Source: Acidimicrobiaceae bacterium (GTDB lineage Bacteria > Actinomycetota > Acidimicrobiia > Acidimicrobiales > Aldehydirespiratoraceae). Taken from it: a stretch of DNA of 64,000 nt. Both the position numbers and the translations under genes were made by a program. This document shows positions 45,278-53,574 of this stretch, piece after piece. The DNA is taken from contig JAPOYA010000017.1 in assembly GCA_026706815.1 (NCBI GenBank), positions 98,114 through 162,113 of the forward strand. Direction: 5' to 3'. The notes below the pieces were generated by a model that saw only the letters and a program-made list of their open reading frames with translations, was not told the DNA's origin and did no database searches. Within the stretch, counting starts at the first letter, position 1; every line of letters begins with the position of its first letter.

Positions 45278-46077
45278 ACTCTGAACCTGCGGTCACGCGT
45301 TCTGGGCAGCCCGGTTCCGTCGCGCTCGAGATCTCTGGTCTCTGCAAGTCGTTTCGGGCCGTGCGGGCACTCGACGGCGTGGGCATGACCTTGCGCTACG
45401 GGCGGGTGACGGCCCTGTTGGGTGACAACGGCGCCGGCAAGTCAACGTTGGTGAAATGCATCTCGGGTGTCTACGTGCCCGACGCTGGGACTGTTCGTGT
45501 CAACGGCGTTGAGCACGCTGTTTCCTCGCCGGAGGACGCCCGGGCTCTGGGGATTGAGACCGTCCACCAGACACTCGCGGTGATCGACCCTCTCGACGTC
45601 GTGGAGAACTTGTTCCTCAACCGTGAACACACCCGCGGCGGGAGGATCGGAGCGTGGCTCGGAGTGCTCGACAAGAAGCGAATGCGAAAGGAATCCGAAG
45701 AGATACTGAGCCGTCTCGACATCCGCATCCCGTCTCTGCGCCGGCCTTTGGACGCTCTTTCGGGCGGTCAACGTCAGGCAGTGGCGATAGGACGGGCGGT
45801 GGCTTGGGGACAGCAGATCGTGCTGCTGGACGAGCCGGCAGCGGCGTTGGGCGTCGAACAGGCTGCCCGCGTGCTCGAGCTGATCCGAAGCTTGCGAGAC
45901 TCAGGCGTAGCGGTGTTGTTGATCACTCACAATATGGACCGCGTCACCGCGGTCTGCGACCGAGCCATCGTGCTTCGCCAGGGCCGAAAAACCGCAGAGC
46001 TCGATGTCGGTGAGGTGACCAAGGACGACCTTGTCGCCTATATCACGGGTGCTCGAACGGACGAGTCCGCCCAATGA
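45274..46077 (+). CDS. Sugar ABC importer ATPase (single domain)
   Basis: 267 residues from ATG 45274, which overlaps the previous stop. It has Walker A GDNGAGKST (~50-58), the signature LSGGQRQAVAIGRAV (~166-180) and Walker B IVLLDEPAAALG (~188-199). Ribose-type importers usually have a double ATPase of ~500 residues; this is one half only, as in FrcA-type systems. It probably homodimerises to drive the permease at 43063. The following kinase gene overlaps by 4 bases. Confidence 0.92.
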   Translation: MNSEPAVTRSGQPGSVALEISGLCKSFRAVRALDGVGMTLRYGRVTALLGDNGAGKSTLVKCISGVYVPDAGTVRVNGVEHAVSSPEDARALGIETVHQTLAVIDPLDVVENLFLNREHTRGGRIGAWLGVLDKKRMRKESEEILSRLDIRIPSLRRPLDALSGGQRQAVAIGRAVAWGQQIVLLDEPAAALGVEQAARVLELIRSLRDSGVAVLLITHNMDRVTAVCDRAIVLRQGRKTAELDVGEVTKDDLVAYITGARTDESAQ

Positions 46078-46937
46078 GCCGCGACATTGAAATGGAGTGT
46101 TCCGAAGATGTTCGCAGCAGTGAAGGAGACGGACGCGAGGACCCGTCCCACCCGTCAGATGGTGGCGGCGCCGTGTGGCTCGGCATTGATGTTGGAGGCA
46201 CCAGCATCAAGGGAGCAATCGTCGATCTCGAAGTGGGCAGGTTGAGGAGGCAGGTCCTCACTGAGCGAACACCGCCGACAGCCACGCCGGGCGACGTGGC
46301 CGCTGCGACTCGGCGCATCGCCGCGGCGATGCAGTGGACCGGCCCGGTCGGCGTTGCCCTGCCGGGCATGATCAGCGGGTCGAGCTTGCGACACGCCCCG
46401 AATCTCTGTGCGTCGTGGGGACAGGCAGACGCGCTGACCTGGTTGCGCGCTCCCAACGGCGGCAACGCCGTGCTGATCAACGACGCCGACGCGGTCGGGC
46501 TGGCCGAACTGGCCTACGGCGATGCCAGTCTCAACGGGTCCGGCCTCACGATTGTCTTGACGTTCGGCACCGGAATCGGCAGTGCGTTGCTTTACAACGG
46601 CGATCTCATCGCCGATTCCGAGTTGGGCGGTCTCACCGGCGTGCGGGGCCGTTTCGAAGAAGTTGCATCGGGTCGGGCCATCTCCACCGAGTCGCTCACC
46701 CCGGTTGAGTGGGCCAGGCGCGCGCAACCGTTCTTCGACGAACTTCAGGCAATCCTCAACCCTTCGCGGTGGGTTGTCGGAGGCGGGCTCAGCGATGACT
46801 TTGAGAAGTTCGCTTCGAAACTCGAACTCGCAACACCGGTCTCGGTGGCCCGCGGCGGTGTTCACGCCGGGATCGTGGGCGCCGCTGTTGCGGCTTGCGG
46901 CGCGAGCATGGGCGCCGGGAATCCTCTTTCGCCATGA
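46074..46937 (+). CDS. ROK/polyphosphate-glucokinase-like sugar kinase
   Basis: 287 residues. After a ~32-residue acidic N-terminal leader come the phosphate-1 motif LGIDVGGTSIKGAIVDL (~38-54), INDADAVGLAELAYG (catalytic Asp), LTFGTGIGSALLYNG (~162-176) and the adenosine motif WVVGGGLSDDF. It lacks the CxCGxxGC zinc motif, like polyphosphate glucokinases of actinobacteria. In this operon it would phosphorylate the imported (amino)sugar at O6 to feed NagB. Overlaps both neighbours by 4 bases. Confidence 0.85.
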   Translation: MSRDIEMECSEDVRSSEGDGREDPSHPSDGGGAVWLGIDVGGTSIKGAIVDLEVGRLRRQVLTERTPPTATPGDVAAATRRIAAAMQWTGPVGVALPGMISGSSLRHAPNLCASWGQADALTWLRAPNGGNAVLINDADAVGLAELAYGDASLNGSGLTIVLTFGTGIGSALLYNGDLIADSELGGLTGVRGRFEEVASGRAISTESLTPVEWARRAQPFFDELQAILNPSRWVVGGGLSDDFEKFASKLELATPVSVARGGVHAGIVGAAVAACGASMGAGNPLSP

Positions 46938-47695
46938 GGATTGTCGTGGCCGACGACGCCGACCGCGTCGCACAGGAAGCGGCGGGCATAGTCGAACGAT
47001 TCGTCTCCGCTTCAGAATCGCCGGCATTGGGACTTGCCACCGGTGGAACGATGGAAGGCCTTTTCGCCGAACTCGTGCGCCGTCATCGTCGGCGGGGTTT
47101 GAGCTTCGGCGCCGTCGACGCCTACCTTCTTGACGAATACGTGGGGTTGGACCGGTGTGACCCGAATGCCTACCGGTCTGTTGTGCACCGTTTGTTCGCG
47201 TGCCATGTCGATCTGGGAATCGGCTCATTGCATGGTCTGGACGCCCAGGCCCCCGATCTGGGTGCTGAGTGCACGCGCTACGAGCGAAAGGTGAGGGCCG
47301 CTTCAATCGGCCTGCAGATCCTCGGAATCGGATCGAATGGCCACATCGCCTTCAACGAGCCGGGGACTCCGTTCGACAGCGTCACGCGAGTCGTTGAATT
47401 GAGCCGGCAGACCCGGGGCGACAACGCCCGCTTCTTTCCTGCGGATCACTCTGTGCCGGTCCGGGCGATGACTCAGGGCATTGCGACGATCCTTGCCGCA
47501 TCCGAGTTGTTGCTGATGGCGTGCGGAGCAGGCAAGGCCAGTGCTGTAGCTCGAGCTGTCGAGGGTCCGATCAACGACTCCGTGCCGGCGTCAGCTGTTC
47601 AACTTCATTCCAACGTCACATTATTGCTGGATCCACCAGCGGCCCAAGGTTTGAGCGCCTCGTCACCAGTCGGCGGCAATCAGATTCTGGCGTAA
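46934..47695 (+). CDS. nagB: Glucosamine-6-phosphate deaminase
   Basis: 253 residues from ATG 46934, which overlaps the kinase stop. Signatures: ALGLATGGTMEGLFAELV (phosphate loop, ~30-47), VDAYLLDEYVGL (~58-69) and the catalytic stretch LQILGIGSNGHIAFNEPGTPFDS (~126-148). It converts GlcN-6-phosphate to fructose-6-phosphate and ammonia. No nagA lies in the operon, so deacetylation might be done by the M20 enzyme. The 3' end overlaps the convergent cupin gene by 16 bases. Confidence 0.93.
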   Translation: MRIVVADDADRVAQEAAGIVERFVSASESPALGLATGGTMEGLFAELVRRHRRRGLSFGAVDAYLLDEYVGLDRCDPNAYRSVVHRLFACHVDLGIGSLHGLDAQAPDLGAECTRYERKVRAASIGLQILGIGSNGHIAFNEPGTPFDSVTRVVELSRQTRGDNARFFPADHSVPVRAMTQGIATILAASELLLMACGAGKASAVARAVEGPINDSVPASAVQLHSNVTLLLDPPAAQGLSASSPVGGNQILA

Positions 47696-48288
47696 TCGGG
47701 ACGGGCTTCGACGATGGTGCCGACATCGTTGTACTCGCGCCACTCACCATGTTCGGCGTGCCAGAAGCGACGACCCGAAAGCTGCTCGAGGGCTAGGCCG
47801 TAGCAGTGGAAATTGGCTGAAGCGCCTTCGACATGGATCGAGTGGACGTCGTCGCCGAGCATCGCAACCCCGGTTCCCCGCTCGACAACGACCTCTTGCT
47901 GTACGTGAGGCTCGCCTTGCCCTGCACAGGGGCCGTAGAGGCGGTTCAGCTCTTGGCCGCGCATGCCCACGATCACCGCCCAGGTCGTGTGCTCGTGTGG
48001 TGGCGCCCAGACGCCGTTGCCCACCGTTTGGATGTACAGCGCCAGGCGATCGTCGTGTTGTGCGATCCGGTACATCAGCGAACTGGTCTCGGTGCTGGGT
48101 GGTGGGAAGTCCTCGTATGGGAACAGGTCTTCGTGTTCGGCCAGGCGCAACAGCCGTTGCTTGATGCGTTCGACGCCAGCCCGATCGATACCCCCGTGCT
48201 CGCGTCCCTCGGCGTCGATCTTGGCGATGTCGTCCATCGCCTCGGCCACAACCGCGTTCCGTCTGCCTGCTCGCTCAGTCTCGCTCAT
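47680..48288 (-). CDS. Cysteine-dioxygenase-like cupin
   Basis: 202 residues. A helical N-terminal third is followed by the cupin core: PPHEHTTWAVIVGMRGQELNRLYG (two metal His in HEH, read in parts), then GDDVHSIHVEG (third His) and FHCYGLALEQL. This matches the CDO_I-like family, which uses iron and O2 on thiols; whether cysteine itself is the substrate is not clear. It is divergent, across the repeat-bounded cassette, from the SulP transporter gene, which may be related through sulfur metabolism. Confidence 0.82.
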   Translation of the reverse strand: MSETERAGRRNAVVAEAMDDIAKIDAEGREHGGIDRAGVERIKQRLLRLAEHEDLFPYEDFPPPSTETSSLMYRIAQHDDRLALYIQTVGNGVWAPPHEHTTWAVIVGMRGQELNRLYGPCAGQGEPHVQQEVVVERGTGVAMLGDDVHSIHVEGASANFHCYGLALEQLSGRRFWHAEHGEWREYNDVGTIVEARPDYARI

Positions 48289-48336
48289 GGTCCTCTTCCC
48301 CCCGAACCCACTTCAGGACCACACTAACGTCTCCCT

Positions 48337-48413
48337 GTTCGGATCTCGCCCGAAACCGGGGCGGGGCGCGAGGGGCCGCCGGCAGTCGCGACCCTCAGTT
48401 GATCGCCTAGAGC
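48337..48413 (+). repeat. Direct repeat, left copy, bounding a gene cassette
   Basis: A 77-base sequence beginning GTTCGGATCTCGCCCG and ending near GATCGCCTAGAGC. It is repeated at 50730-50807 with one 1-base indel in a G-run and two substitutions. It contains a CTCGC/GCGAG stem and the palindrome GTCGCGAC. It starts 48 bases upstream of the cupin start codon. The two copies flank three genes in the same orientation. Confidence 0.9.
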
Positions 48414-48515
48414 ACCGCCTCGTAGAAGCAAAACACGAACACGTCGGCGAACCTTGCTGGTGGATTGTGCAGGACCCACTTGTTGTTTCACTCCAGCCAG
48501 AACAGGACCCTTGTA

Positions 48516-49181
48516 CTAGCTACGCGATCGCCTTTCGATTTCTTGGCGCATCTCACGGCGAATCGACGCTCGCTCCTCGTGGATCTCAAGGCGGGACTGA
48601 CGGTTGGGAGAGCCTTCTCGTATCCAGCACTCGAAGCTCGATTCGGGTTTGTCATCAATTTCAGCGAGTTCGGTGATCCACTCTTCCAACAAGTCTGCCT
48701 CCTCATAGGTATGGTCGAAGGCTTGCTGAAACTGATCCGTCGGAACAGCGAGCCGAGTGTGGTGAAAAACAAGCCTTTGCTGGAGTTGGTTGATCCCGGG
48801 GTGAGAGAGGCACGCCAGGCGTCGCGCATTCACGAGTTCGCTCGTTAGAGCGAGGCCGAATAGGTCCAGTCGGGCGACATGGAATTCGCCTTCTATTGGT
48901 AGGCCAGCCAAGGGCATCTTGCTGAAGTATCCGTCGGACCAGCGTGCCGAGGTGACAGGACCGTGTGTTTCTACCGAGGCGACGGGAGTGCGTTCGGCGA
49001 GAATCCCGTTATTGCGACGAATTGAGCACGGATGTCCTATCACGATGGCCGTCGAACAACCGACCCCTGGGATATCAACGTCGGCGAAGATGTCGCCAGT
49101 GAAAAGCGGTCGATAGGAGTTGACATCCGCGTCGACAGCCAAATATAGCCTTGCCGGGTCTGCTGCTGGCTCCAAGCTCAC
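48516..49181 (-). CDS. Unknown 221-residue cassette protein
   Basis: The N-terminal half reads NSYRPLFTGDIFADVDIPGVG, then TAIVIGHPCSIRR with a conserved-looking His-Pro-Cys (~50-52). The middle has MPLAGLPIEGEFHVARLDLFGL and a NARRLACLSHPGINQLQQRLV segment. The C-terminus is helical and strongly charged (EEADLLEEWITELAEI ... RREMRQEIERR). No signal peptide or membrane segment. I do not recognise a named family. As the last gene of a HTH-containing, repeat-bounded operon it could be a toxin or effector; a Cys-based active site is speculative. Starts 4 bases inside the HTH gene. Confidence 0.7.
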   Translation of the reverse strand: MSLEPAADPARLYLAVDADVNSYRPLFTGDIFADVDIPGVGCSTAIVIGHPCSIRRNNGILAERTPVASVETHGPVTSARWSDGYFSKMPLAGLPIEGEFHVARLDLFGLALTSELVNARRLACLSHPGINQLQQRLVFHHTRLAVPTDQFQQAFDHTYEEADLLEEWITELAEIDDKPESSFECWIREGSPNRQSRLEIHEERASIRREMRQEIERRSRS

Positions 49182-49831
49182 CCGGTCCCGTCCTCACTTC
49201 GCATCCGGATTGCTCGTTCATCGTCTCCTGCCCGATACACCTCAAACTGGCCGTCCAAGCTGTCCCTCCAGGCTGGGAGGGTCCGGTCCAGCAGTTCGGT
49301 ACTGCCGATGTGTTGAGCCGCATACTCAACTAGATCGGGGATTCGTCCGTCAGCTAGCACATCGATTCCTGTGAGGTTGGATTCTGCCAAGGGTATGTCG
49401 AGCCAGGAGGCGACATCAGAAATGAGATGATCGTTCTCAAGCACTCCCACGAGAGCAACAAGCTTTGCAAGACTCCGGCGGTTCTCGCCGGTTGTTGGTT
49501 CCCCATGGCGCCATTTCCGAATAGCGGGGATCGATACCCCCACGATCCGCGCGATTGCGGTCCATGAGAATCCAAGGTCGGCGAGTTCCGAGAGCAGGTC
49601 TGCGGGAGCCCTTTTGGCTGCTTCGTCGGTACGAGACTCAAGCTGGATGTCAAGTGAATCCCCATGGACCCGAGCGACATCCTGAGAGAGGAGGCCGACG
49701 TCTTGCCGTAACGCCCCGGCGAAATTTGCCATCACGTCGGGAGACAACCGAGTCAGTTGGTCGATGTGCGGTGTGCTGACCGATATTGCCGATGTCGGTT
49801 CGTCAATCAATGGAGTTGTCGATTCAGTCAT
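49178..49831 (-). CDS. HTH protein with MbcA/Xre-like C-terminus
   Basis: 217 residues. The first ~75 are polar and Asp/Thr-rich. A HTH lies at ~85-110 (LGFSWTAIARIVGVSIPAIRKWRHG). Residues ~120-175 (LAKLVALVGVLENDHLISDVASWLDIPLAESNLTGIDVLADGRIPDLVEYAAQ, read in parts) resemble the Xre/MbcA/ParS toxin-binding domain of antitoxins. It would be the DNA-binding antitoxin or regulator of the cassette. It overlaps the genes on both sides (8 and 4 bases), so the three are translated together. Confidence 0.72.
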   Translation of the reverse strand: MTESTTPLIDEPTSAISVSTPHIDQLTRLSPDVMANFAGALRQDVGLLSQDVARVHGDSLDIQLESRTDEAAKRAPADLLSELADLGFSWTAIARIVGVSIPAIRKWRHGEPTTGENRRSLAKLVALVGVLENDHLISDVASWLDIPLAESNLTGIDVLADGRIPDLVEYAAQHIGSTELLDRTLPAWRDSLDGQFEVYRAGDDERAIRMRSEDGTG

Positions 49832-50621
49832 TTCTTGGATCCTGTCTGAAGACGTCTAGGAGCGAGGGCGTGGTGAGACTATCGAACAGTCGTCTCAGCG
49901 GACTGCGCAGTCTGTCCGCTGCCGTGATGATCGTGTCGGCTTCGAATTCAGGGATATCGCTGGGCTGCCACGAACTATCAAAATCCAGCATAAAGATCGG
50001 TCCATCAGGCACCCGAGGGCGCCTGAGAGGCCCTGCCGACGATACGACCGGCCCTGCCGACGGACCGTAGCGGAACACGAGGGACTGATCTGCGGCCACC
50101 TGATATTGGACCGCTCCCGTCCATTCCGTCGGTGTAAGTTGAGGTGCAAGAGACGGGGCCATCAGAGATGATTCGAGCCAGTGGCTCCATTGTGGTGGTG
50201 ATTCGGGCACAGCAATCTCGTCGATGTAACGGAGTCCGACCCTCGAGATACCGTCGGGCTTCAGCACGCTCTCAACTGCGGCCGACGCCCGCTCAAGGAG
50301 GCCCCTGAAGTCGGTGAAGTGCTTGTAGTCGACGACTTCTACGGTGAAGTTGTTCGGTCGAGCCGTGACGATTCTCGTTCGTGGTCGGGAAATTATGCGT
50401 CCGACAGTCTCCGATCGTGAAGATGCCCTCGGCCCAGCAGCATCAACGCCCACTTCGAAAGTCTGTGTGGTGTCGTTGTGGATCACCCAATCAGAGCCGA
50501 GCGCATCGCGGATCCGCCGATGGACCGCCATGCTGAGAGCCCCCTCGGTGACAGCCGGATAGCGAACCTCGGCCGCAACAAGCGCGAGCGGAGCATTAGG
50601 AAGGACCTCACCACTTTTCAT
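49824..50621 (-). CDS. TIGR04255-family protein
   Basis: 265 residues. It begins VLPNAPLALVAAEVRYP, matching the start of the sporadically distributed TIGR04255 family, and continues with SRVGLRYIDEIAVP (~120-133) and PIFMLDFDSSWQ, both typical. Its function is unknown; members occur scattered in bacterial genomes and often beside HTH genes. It is the first gene of the cassette operon, with ATG at 50621. An AT-rich promoter region lies directly upstream. No catalytic motif is visible. Confidence 0.8.
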   Translation of the reverse strand: MKSGEVLPNAPLALVAAEVRYPAVTEGALSMAVHRRIRDALGSDWVIHNDTTQTFEVGVDAAGPRASSRSETVGRIISRPRTRIVTARPNNFTVEVVDYKHFTDFRGLLERASAAVESVLKPDGISRVGLRYIDEIAVPESPPQWSHWLESSLMAPSLAPQLTPTEWTGAVQYQVAADQSLVFRYGPSAGPVVSSAGPLRRPRVPDGPIFMLDFDSSWQPSDIPEFEADTIITAADRLRSPLRRLFDSLTTPSLLDVFRQDPRND

Positions 50622-50729
50622 ACTCAGAATGTACCGTAAGTGTAACTCAATCTGTAATCAATTCGGAAATTGCTATGTGCGGACAGTAAGCTCGTCGTCA
50701 CAGCGGGTGGGATCAAACGACGGGCAGGC
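50622..50729 (-). promoter_or_regulatory. AT-rich promoter region of the cassette operon
   Basis: The 108 bases between the TIGR04255 start and the right repeat are far richer in A/T than the surroundings over 50630-50690. On the minus strand a TTGATT and a TACGGT are 17 bases apart and end about 20 bases before the ATG. This is the likely cassette promoter. The composition change marks the cassette edge. Confidence 0.4.
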
Positions 50730-50807
50730 GTTCGGATCTCGCCCGAAACCGGGGCGGGGCGCGAGGGGGCCGCCGGCAGTCGCGACCCTCAGTTGATCGT
50801 CTAGGGC
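50730..50807 (+). repeat. Direct repeat, right copy, bounding a gene cassette
   Basis: Second copy of the 48337 repeat, 78 bases because of one extra G. It begins GTTCGGATCTCGCCCG and ends near GATCGTCTAGGGC. It lies 40 bases before the SulP start codon. Copy-to-copy distance is 2393 bases. If one copy plus the cassette were removed, cupin and SulP would be simple divergent neighbours. Confidence 0.9.
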
Positions 50808-50847
50808 TCTCTGCTCGGAGGGTGTTTGGTCTATTGTCAGGGAGGCG

Positions 50848-52536
50848 ATGAGTTCGCAGACGAGCGAGAAGCTCCAAAACCTCCGAGGGGATGTGTTCGG
50901 CGGGTTGTCCGCGGCCGTGGTCGCCCTGCCGCTGTCGCTCGCCTTCGGGGTTGCGTCAGGTTTGGGAGCAGTCGCCGGGCTCTACGGGGCGATCGTGGTG
51001 GGATTCATCGGAGCCCTGCTCGGTGGCTCGAAGACCCAGATTTCCACGCCGACCGCGCCGCTGTCGGTGGCGATGGCAGTGGTATTCGTCGATTATGCCA
51101 ACGATGATCTCAGCAAAGTGCTAGCTGTAGTTGCGCTCGCAGGGCTGATACAGGTGCTCATGGGAGCGCTGCGGTTGGGCAGCTATATGGCCTACACGCC
51201 GTACGCGGTGGTGTCGGGCTTCACCTCCGCGGTCGGATTGATCATCATCCTGGTTCAGGTTCTGCCGTTTCTCGGAACCGAGGTTGTGCTGGGCGGCGCG
51301 CTCAAATCGCTGCGCGCCTGGCCCGATGCCGTCAGCAACATCGACCCGAGCGCGCTGGCCTTGGGAGTTGTGACGCTGGTGGTTTGTGTCTTCTGGCCGG
51401 AACGGCTCCGCAAGTTCCTGCCTCCGTCCGTGGCCGCGCTACTCATCGGGACGCTGCTCTCGGTGTTGTGGCTCAGCGATGTGCCGACCTTGACAGGGGT
51501 GCCATCGGGCCTACCCGACATCGAATTGCCGGAACTTCCGCTGGGCGACCTCGGTGCAGCACTGCCACCCGCTGTGGCGATCGCCCTGCTCGGCTCGATC
51601 AACAGCCTGCTCACCGCGAGGGTGGCCGACTCGCTGACCCTGCAGAACCACGAACCCAACCGGGAACTGATGGGCGTGGGATTCGCCAACGTTCTTGTGG
51701 CCCTCGTCGGCGGCGTTCCGGGAGCAGGGGCCACATCATGCACCGTGGCCAACGTCCAAGCCGGGGGCCGGTCACGGGTGTCGGGGGTGCTGTGCGCGGC
51801 CATCCTTTTGCCGCTTGCGCTGGGTCTGGGAAGTATTGCCGACGTGATCCCGCATGCTGTGTTGGCCGGCATCCTCATCAAGATCGGTTTCGACGTCATC
51901 GACTGGCGCTACATCACTCGAATCCACCTTGTTCCCCGCGAGAACCTTGTTGTGCTGGCGTTGACACTCGGATTGTCGGTCGTGTCGGACCTGGTCGTCG
52001 CTGTGGCAGTAGGCCTGATCGCGGCGGCCATGACCAGCGCCCGCCAGCTTGAACGCTTGGAGCTCGACATGGTCGTCTCAACCCCGCTGCTCGACATGAC
52101 CTTCCTTGCCGAGGGCGACGATGGCGACGATGGTGAAGACGATGATGACGATGACAGCGACCCGTTCGATCTTGATTTCGACCTGGAAATGGACGATCCG
52201 TTCGCGGCCCGCACCGGCCTGCTGTCGTTGCGGGGCAGTTTCACCGTGGCATCTTCAACGAAACTGTTCAGCACGATCCGCAGCGACATCGCCGAACACG
52301 AAGTGGTGATTCTCGACTTCACCCAGACAGTGTTCATAGACGACAGCGCGGCCCTGGTGCTGGGCCAGCTCGTCGACGCGGCGATCGTGTCCGACACGGA
52401 GTGCATCGTGATGGGACTGTCGGGCCTGGCGGGCACCAGCGTTGAGGCGTTGGACGTTTTGCGCCGCGTCCCCGAAGACCATTTCGTAGAAGATCTGGAC
52501 GGCGCGCGCGCGGTAGCGCGCCGTATTCTTCTCTGA
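50848..52536 (+). CDS. SulP-family anion transporter with STAS domain
   Basis: 562 residues. The N-terminal ~420 residues hold the SLC26/SulP core, with LRGDVFGGLSAAVVALPLSLAFGVASG (read in parts) near the start and GSINSLLTARVADSL and GVPGAGATSCTVANVQAGGRSR in the middle. A strongly acidic stretch (DDGEDDDDDDSDPFDLD, ~428-446) precedes the STAS domain (LDFTQTVFIDDSAALVLGQL, ~490-509). It imports sulfate, bicarbonate or a similar anion. GGGAGG lies 3 bases before the ATG. The insert before the STAS domain is unusual. Confidence 0.93.
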   Translation: MSSQTSEKLQNLRGDVFGGLSAAVVALPLSLAFGVASGLGAVAGLYGAIVVGFIGALLGGSKTQISTPTAPLSVAMAVVFVDYANDDLSKVLAVVALAGLIQVLMGALRLGSYMAYTPYAVVSGFTSAVGLIIILVQVLPFLGTEVVLGGALKSLRAWPDAVSNIDPSALALGVVTLVVCVFWPERLRKFLPPSVAALLIGTLLSVLWLSDVPTLTGVPSGLPDIELPELPLGDLGAALPPAVAIALLGSINSLLTARVADSLTLQNHEPNRELMGVGFANVLVALVGGVPGAGATSCTVANVQAGGRSRVSGVLCAAILLPLALGLGSIADVIPHAVLAGILIKIGFDVIDWRYITRIHLVPRENLVVLALTLGLSVVSDLVVAVAVGLIAAAMTSARQLERLELDMVVSTPLLDMTFLAEGDDGDDGEDDDDDDSDPFDLDFDLEMDDPFAARTGLLSLRGSFTVASSTKLFSTIRSDIAEHEVVILDFTQTVFIDDSAALVLGQLVDAAIVSDTECIVMGLSGLAGTSVEALDVLRRVPEDHFVEDLDGARAVARRILL

Positions 52537-52596
52537 GCAACTCTGCGGCGCGAGCCGAATCAACCGCCTGCTTGTTGCAAACCCGCTAGGGCGAGT

Positions 52597-53574
52597 TCAG
52601 CGCTGGACGATGACTTTGCCCCAGGTGGAGCGGTTGTAGATGGCGCCGAGGGCCGCGGGGGTGTCTTTGAAAGCGAACGGGGGAAACACAGGCGGGTCGA
52701 TGCGTCCGTCTTCAAGGAGGCCGAGCATGGTTTGGAGGGCTTGCTCGGAGGCTTGGGGGTTGCGAGCTACTGATGCCCCCCAATGGACCCCGACGATCGA
52801 GTAGTTCTTCAACAGCACATGGTTTGCGGGGGCCTCTGGGATACGCCCGCTGGTGAAGCCGATCACAAGCAGGCGCCCGTCCCAGGCCATGACTCGGCGT
52901 GACCGGTCGAACACGTCGCCGCCGACCGGGTCGAAGCACACATCAACGCCCCTTCCGTCGGTGTGAGCTCGTATCAGCTCAACGAAATCAGGGGCCTCCA
53001 GATAGTCGATTGCCAGCTCCGCGCCCATGTCGGACAGCCGGGCGGTTTTTTCAGGACCGCCGGCTGTGGCAATCACCCTCGCCCCGGCGGCCAGACCGAG
53101 CTGTACCGCGGCAGTGCCCACCCCGCCCATCGCGGCGTGCACCAACAATGTCTCGCCCGCGGCGAGATTGGCCCGGTCATGGAGCGCGAACCAGGAAGTC
53201 CCGTAGTTCACCAACAGCGCAGCAGCCGCCCCGGCCGAGACGTTGTCGTCAAGCTTGTAGAGGCCGGCGGCTCGAAGTGCGGCCTTTTCGGCGACACCTC
53301 CGCCGCCCACGCCGACCACCCGCTGGCCCGGTTCCAGGTCTTGAACTCCTTCTCCGACCTCTGTCACTCGACCTACGATCTCTGTGCCGGGCGACCATGG
53401 GATCGGTGTGGTTGCCTGATACATACCCCGTGCCATCAGGCAGTCAACGAATGTCAACCCCACGGCCTCGATGTCCACCAGCACCTTGCCAGGCTCGGCA
53501 ACAGGGTCGTCGACCTCTTCAAGTCTCAACAATTCCATCGGGTCTCCGAGTGAGTGCTGCTGCCAAATCCGCAT
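52597..53574 (-). CDS. NADPH:quinone reductase-like MDR oxidoreductase
   Basis: 325 residues. The GroES-like N-terminus has PGKVLVDIEAVGLTFVDCL and PGTEIVGRVTEVGEGV. The Rossmann half has LVHAAMGGVGTAAVQLGLAAGARVIATAGG (read in parts, ~145-175) and CFDPVGGDVFDRSRRVMAWDGRLLVIGF. No zinc-ligand Cys set is present, so this is the zinc-free quinone oxidoreductase (QOR) branch using NADPH on quinones or enoyl substrates. GTG immediately before the ATG is an alternative start. Confidence 0.9.
   Translation of the reverse strand: MRIWQQHSLGDPMELLRLEEVDDPVAEPGKVLVDIEAVGLTFVDCLMARGMYQATTPIPWSPGTEIVGRVTEVGEGVQDLEPGQRVVGVGGGGVAEKAALRAAGLYKLDDNVSAGAAAALLVNYGTSWFALHDRANLAAGETLLVHAAMGGVGTAAVQLGLAAGARVIATAGGPEKTARLSDMGAELAIDYLEAPDFVELIRAHTDGRGVDVCFDPVGGDVFDRSRRVMAWDGRLLVIGFTSGRIPEAPANHVLLKNYSIVGVHWGASVARNPQASEQALQTMLGLLEDGRIDPPVFPPFAFKDTPAALGAIYNRSTWGKVIVQR

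Noticed and set aside
48337..50807. Tandem duplication rather than an inserted cassette
   Set aside because: Only the ~76-bp repeat is shared. The genes inside have no second copy, so a simple tandem duplication does not explain the layout.
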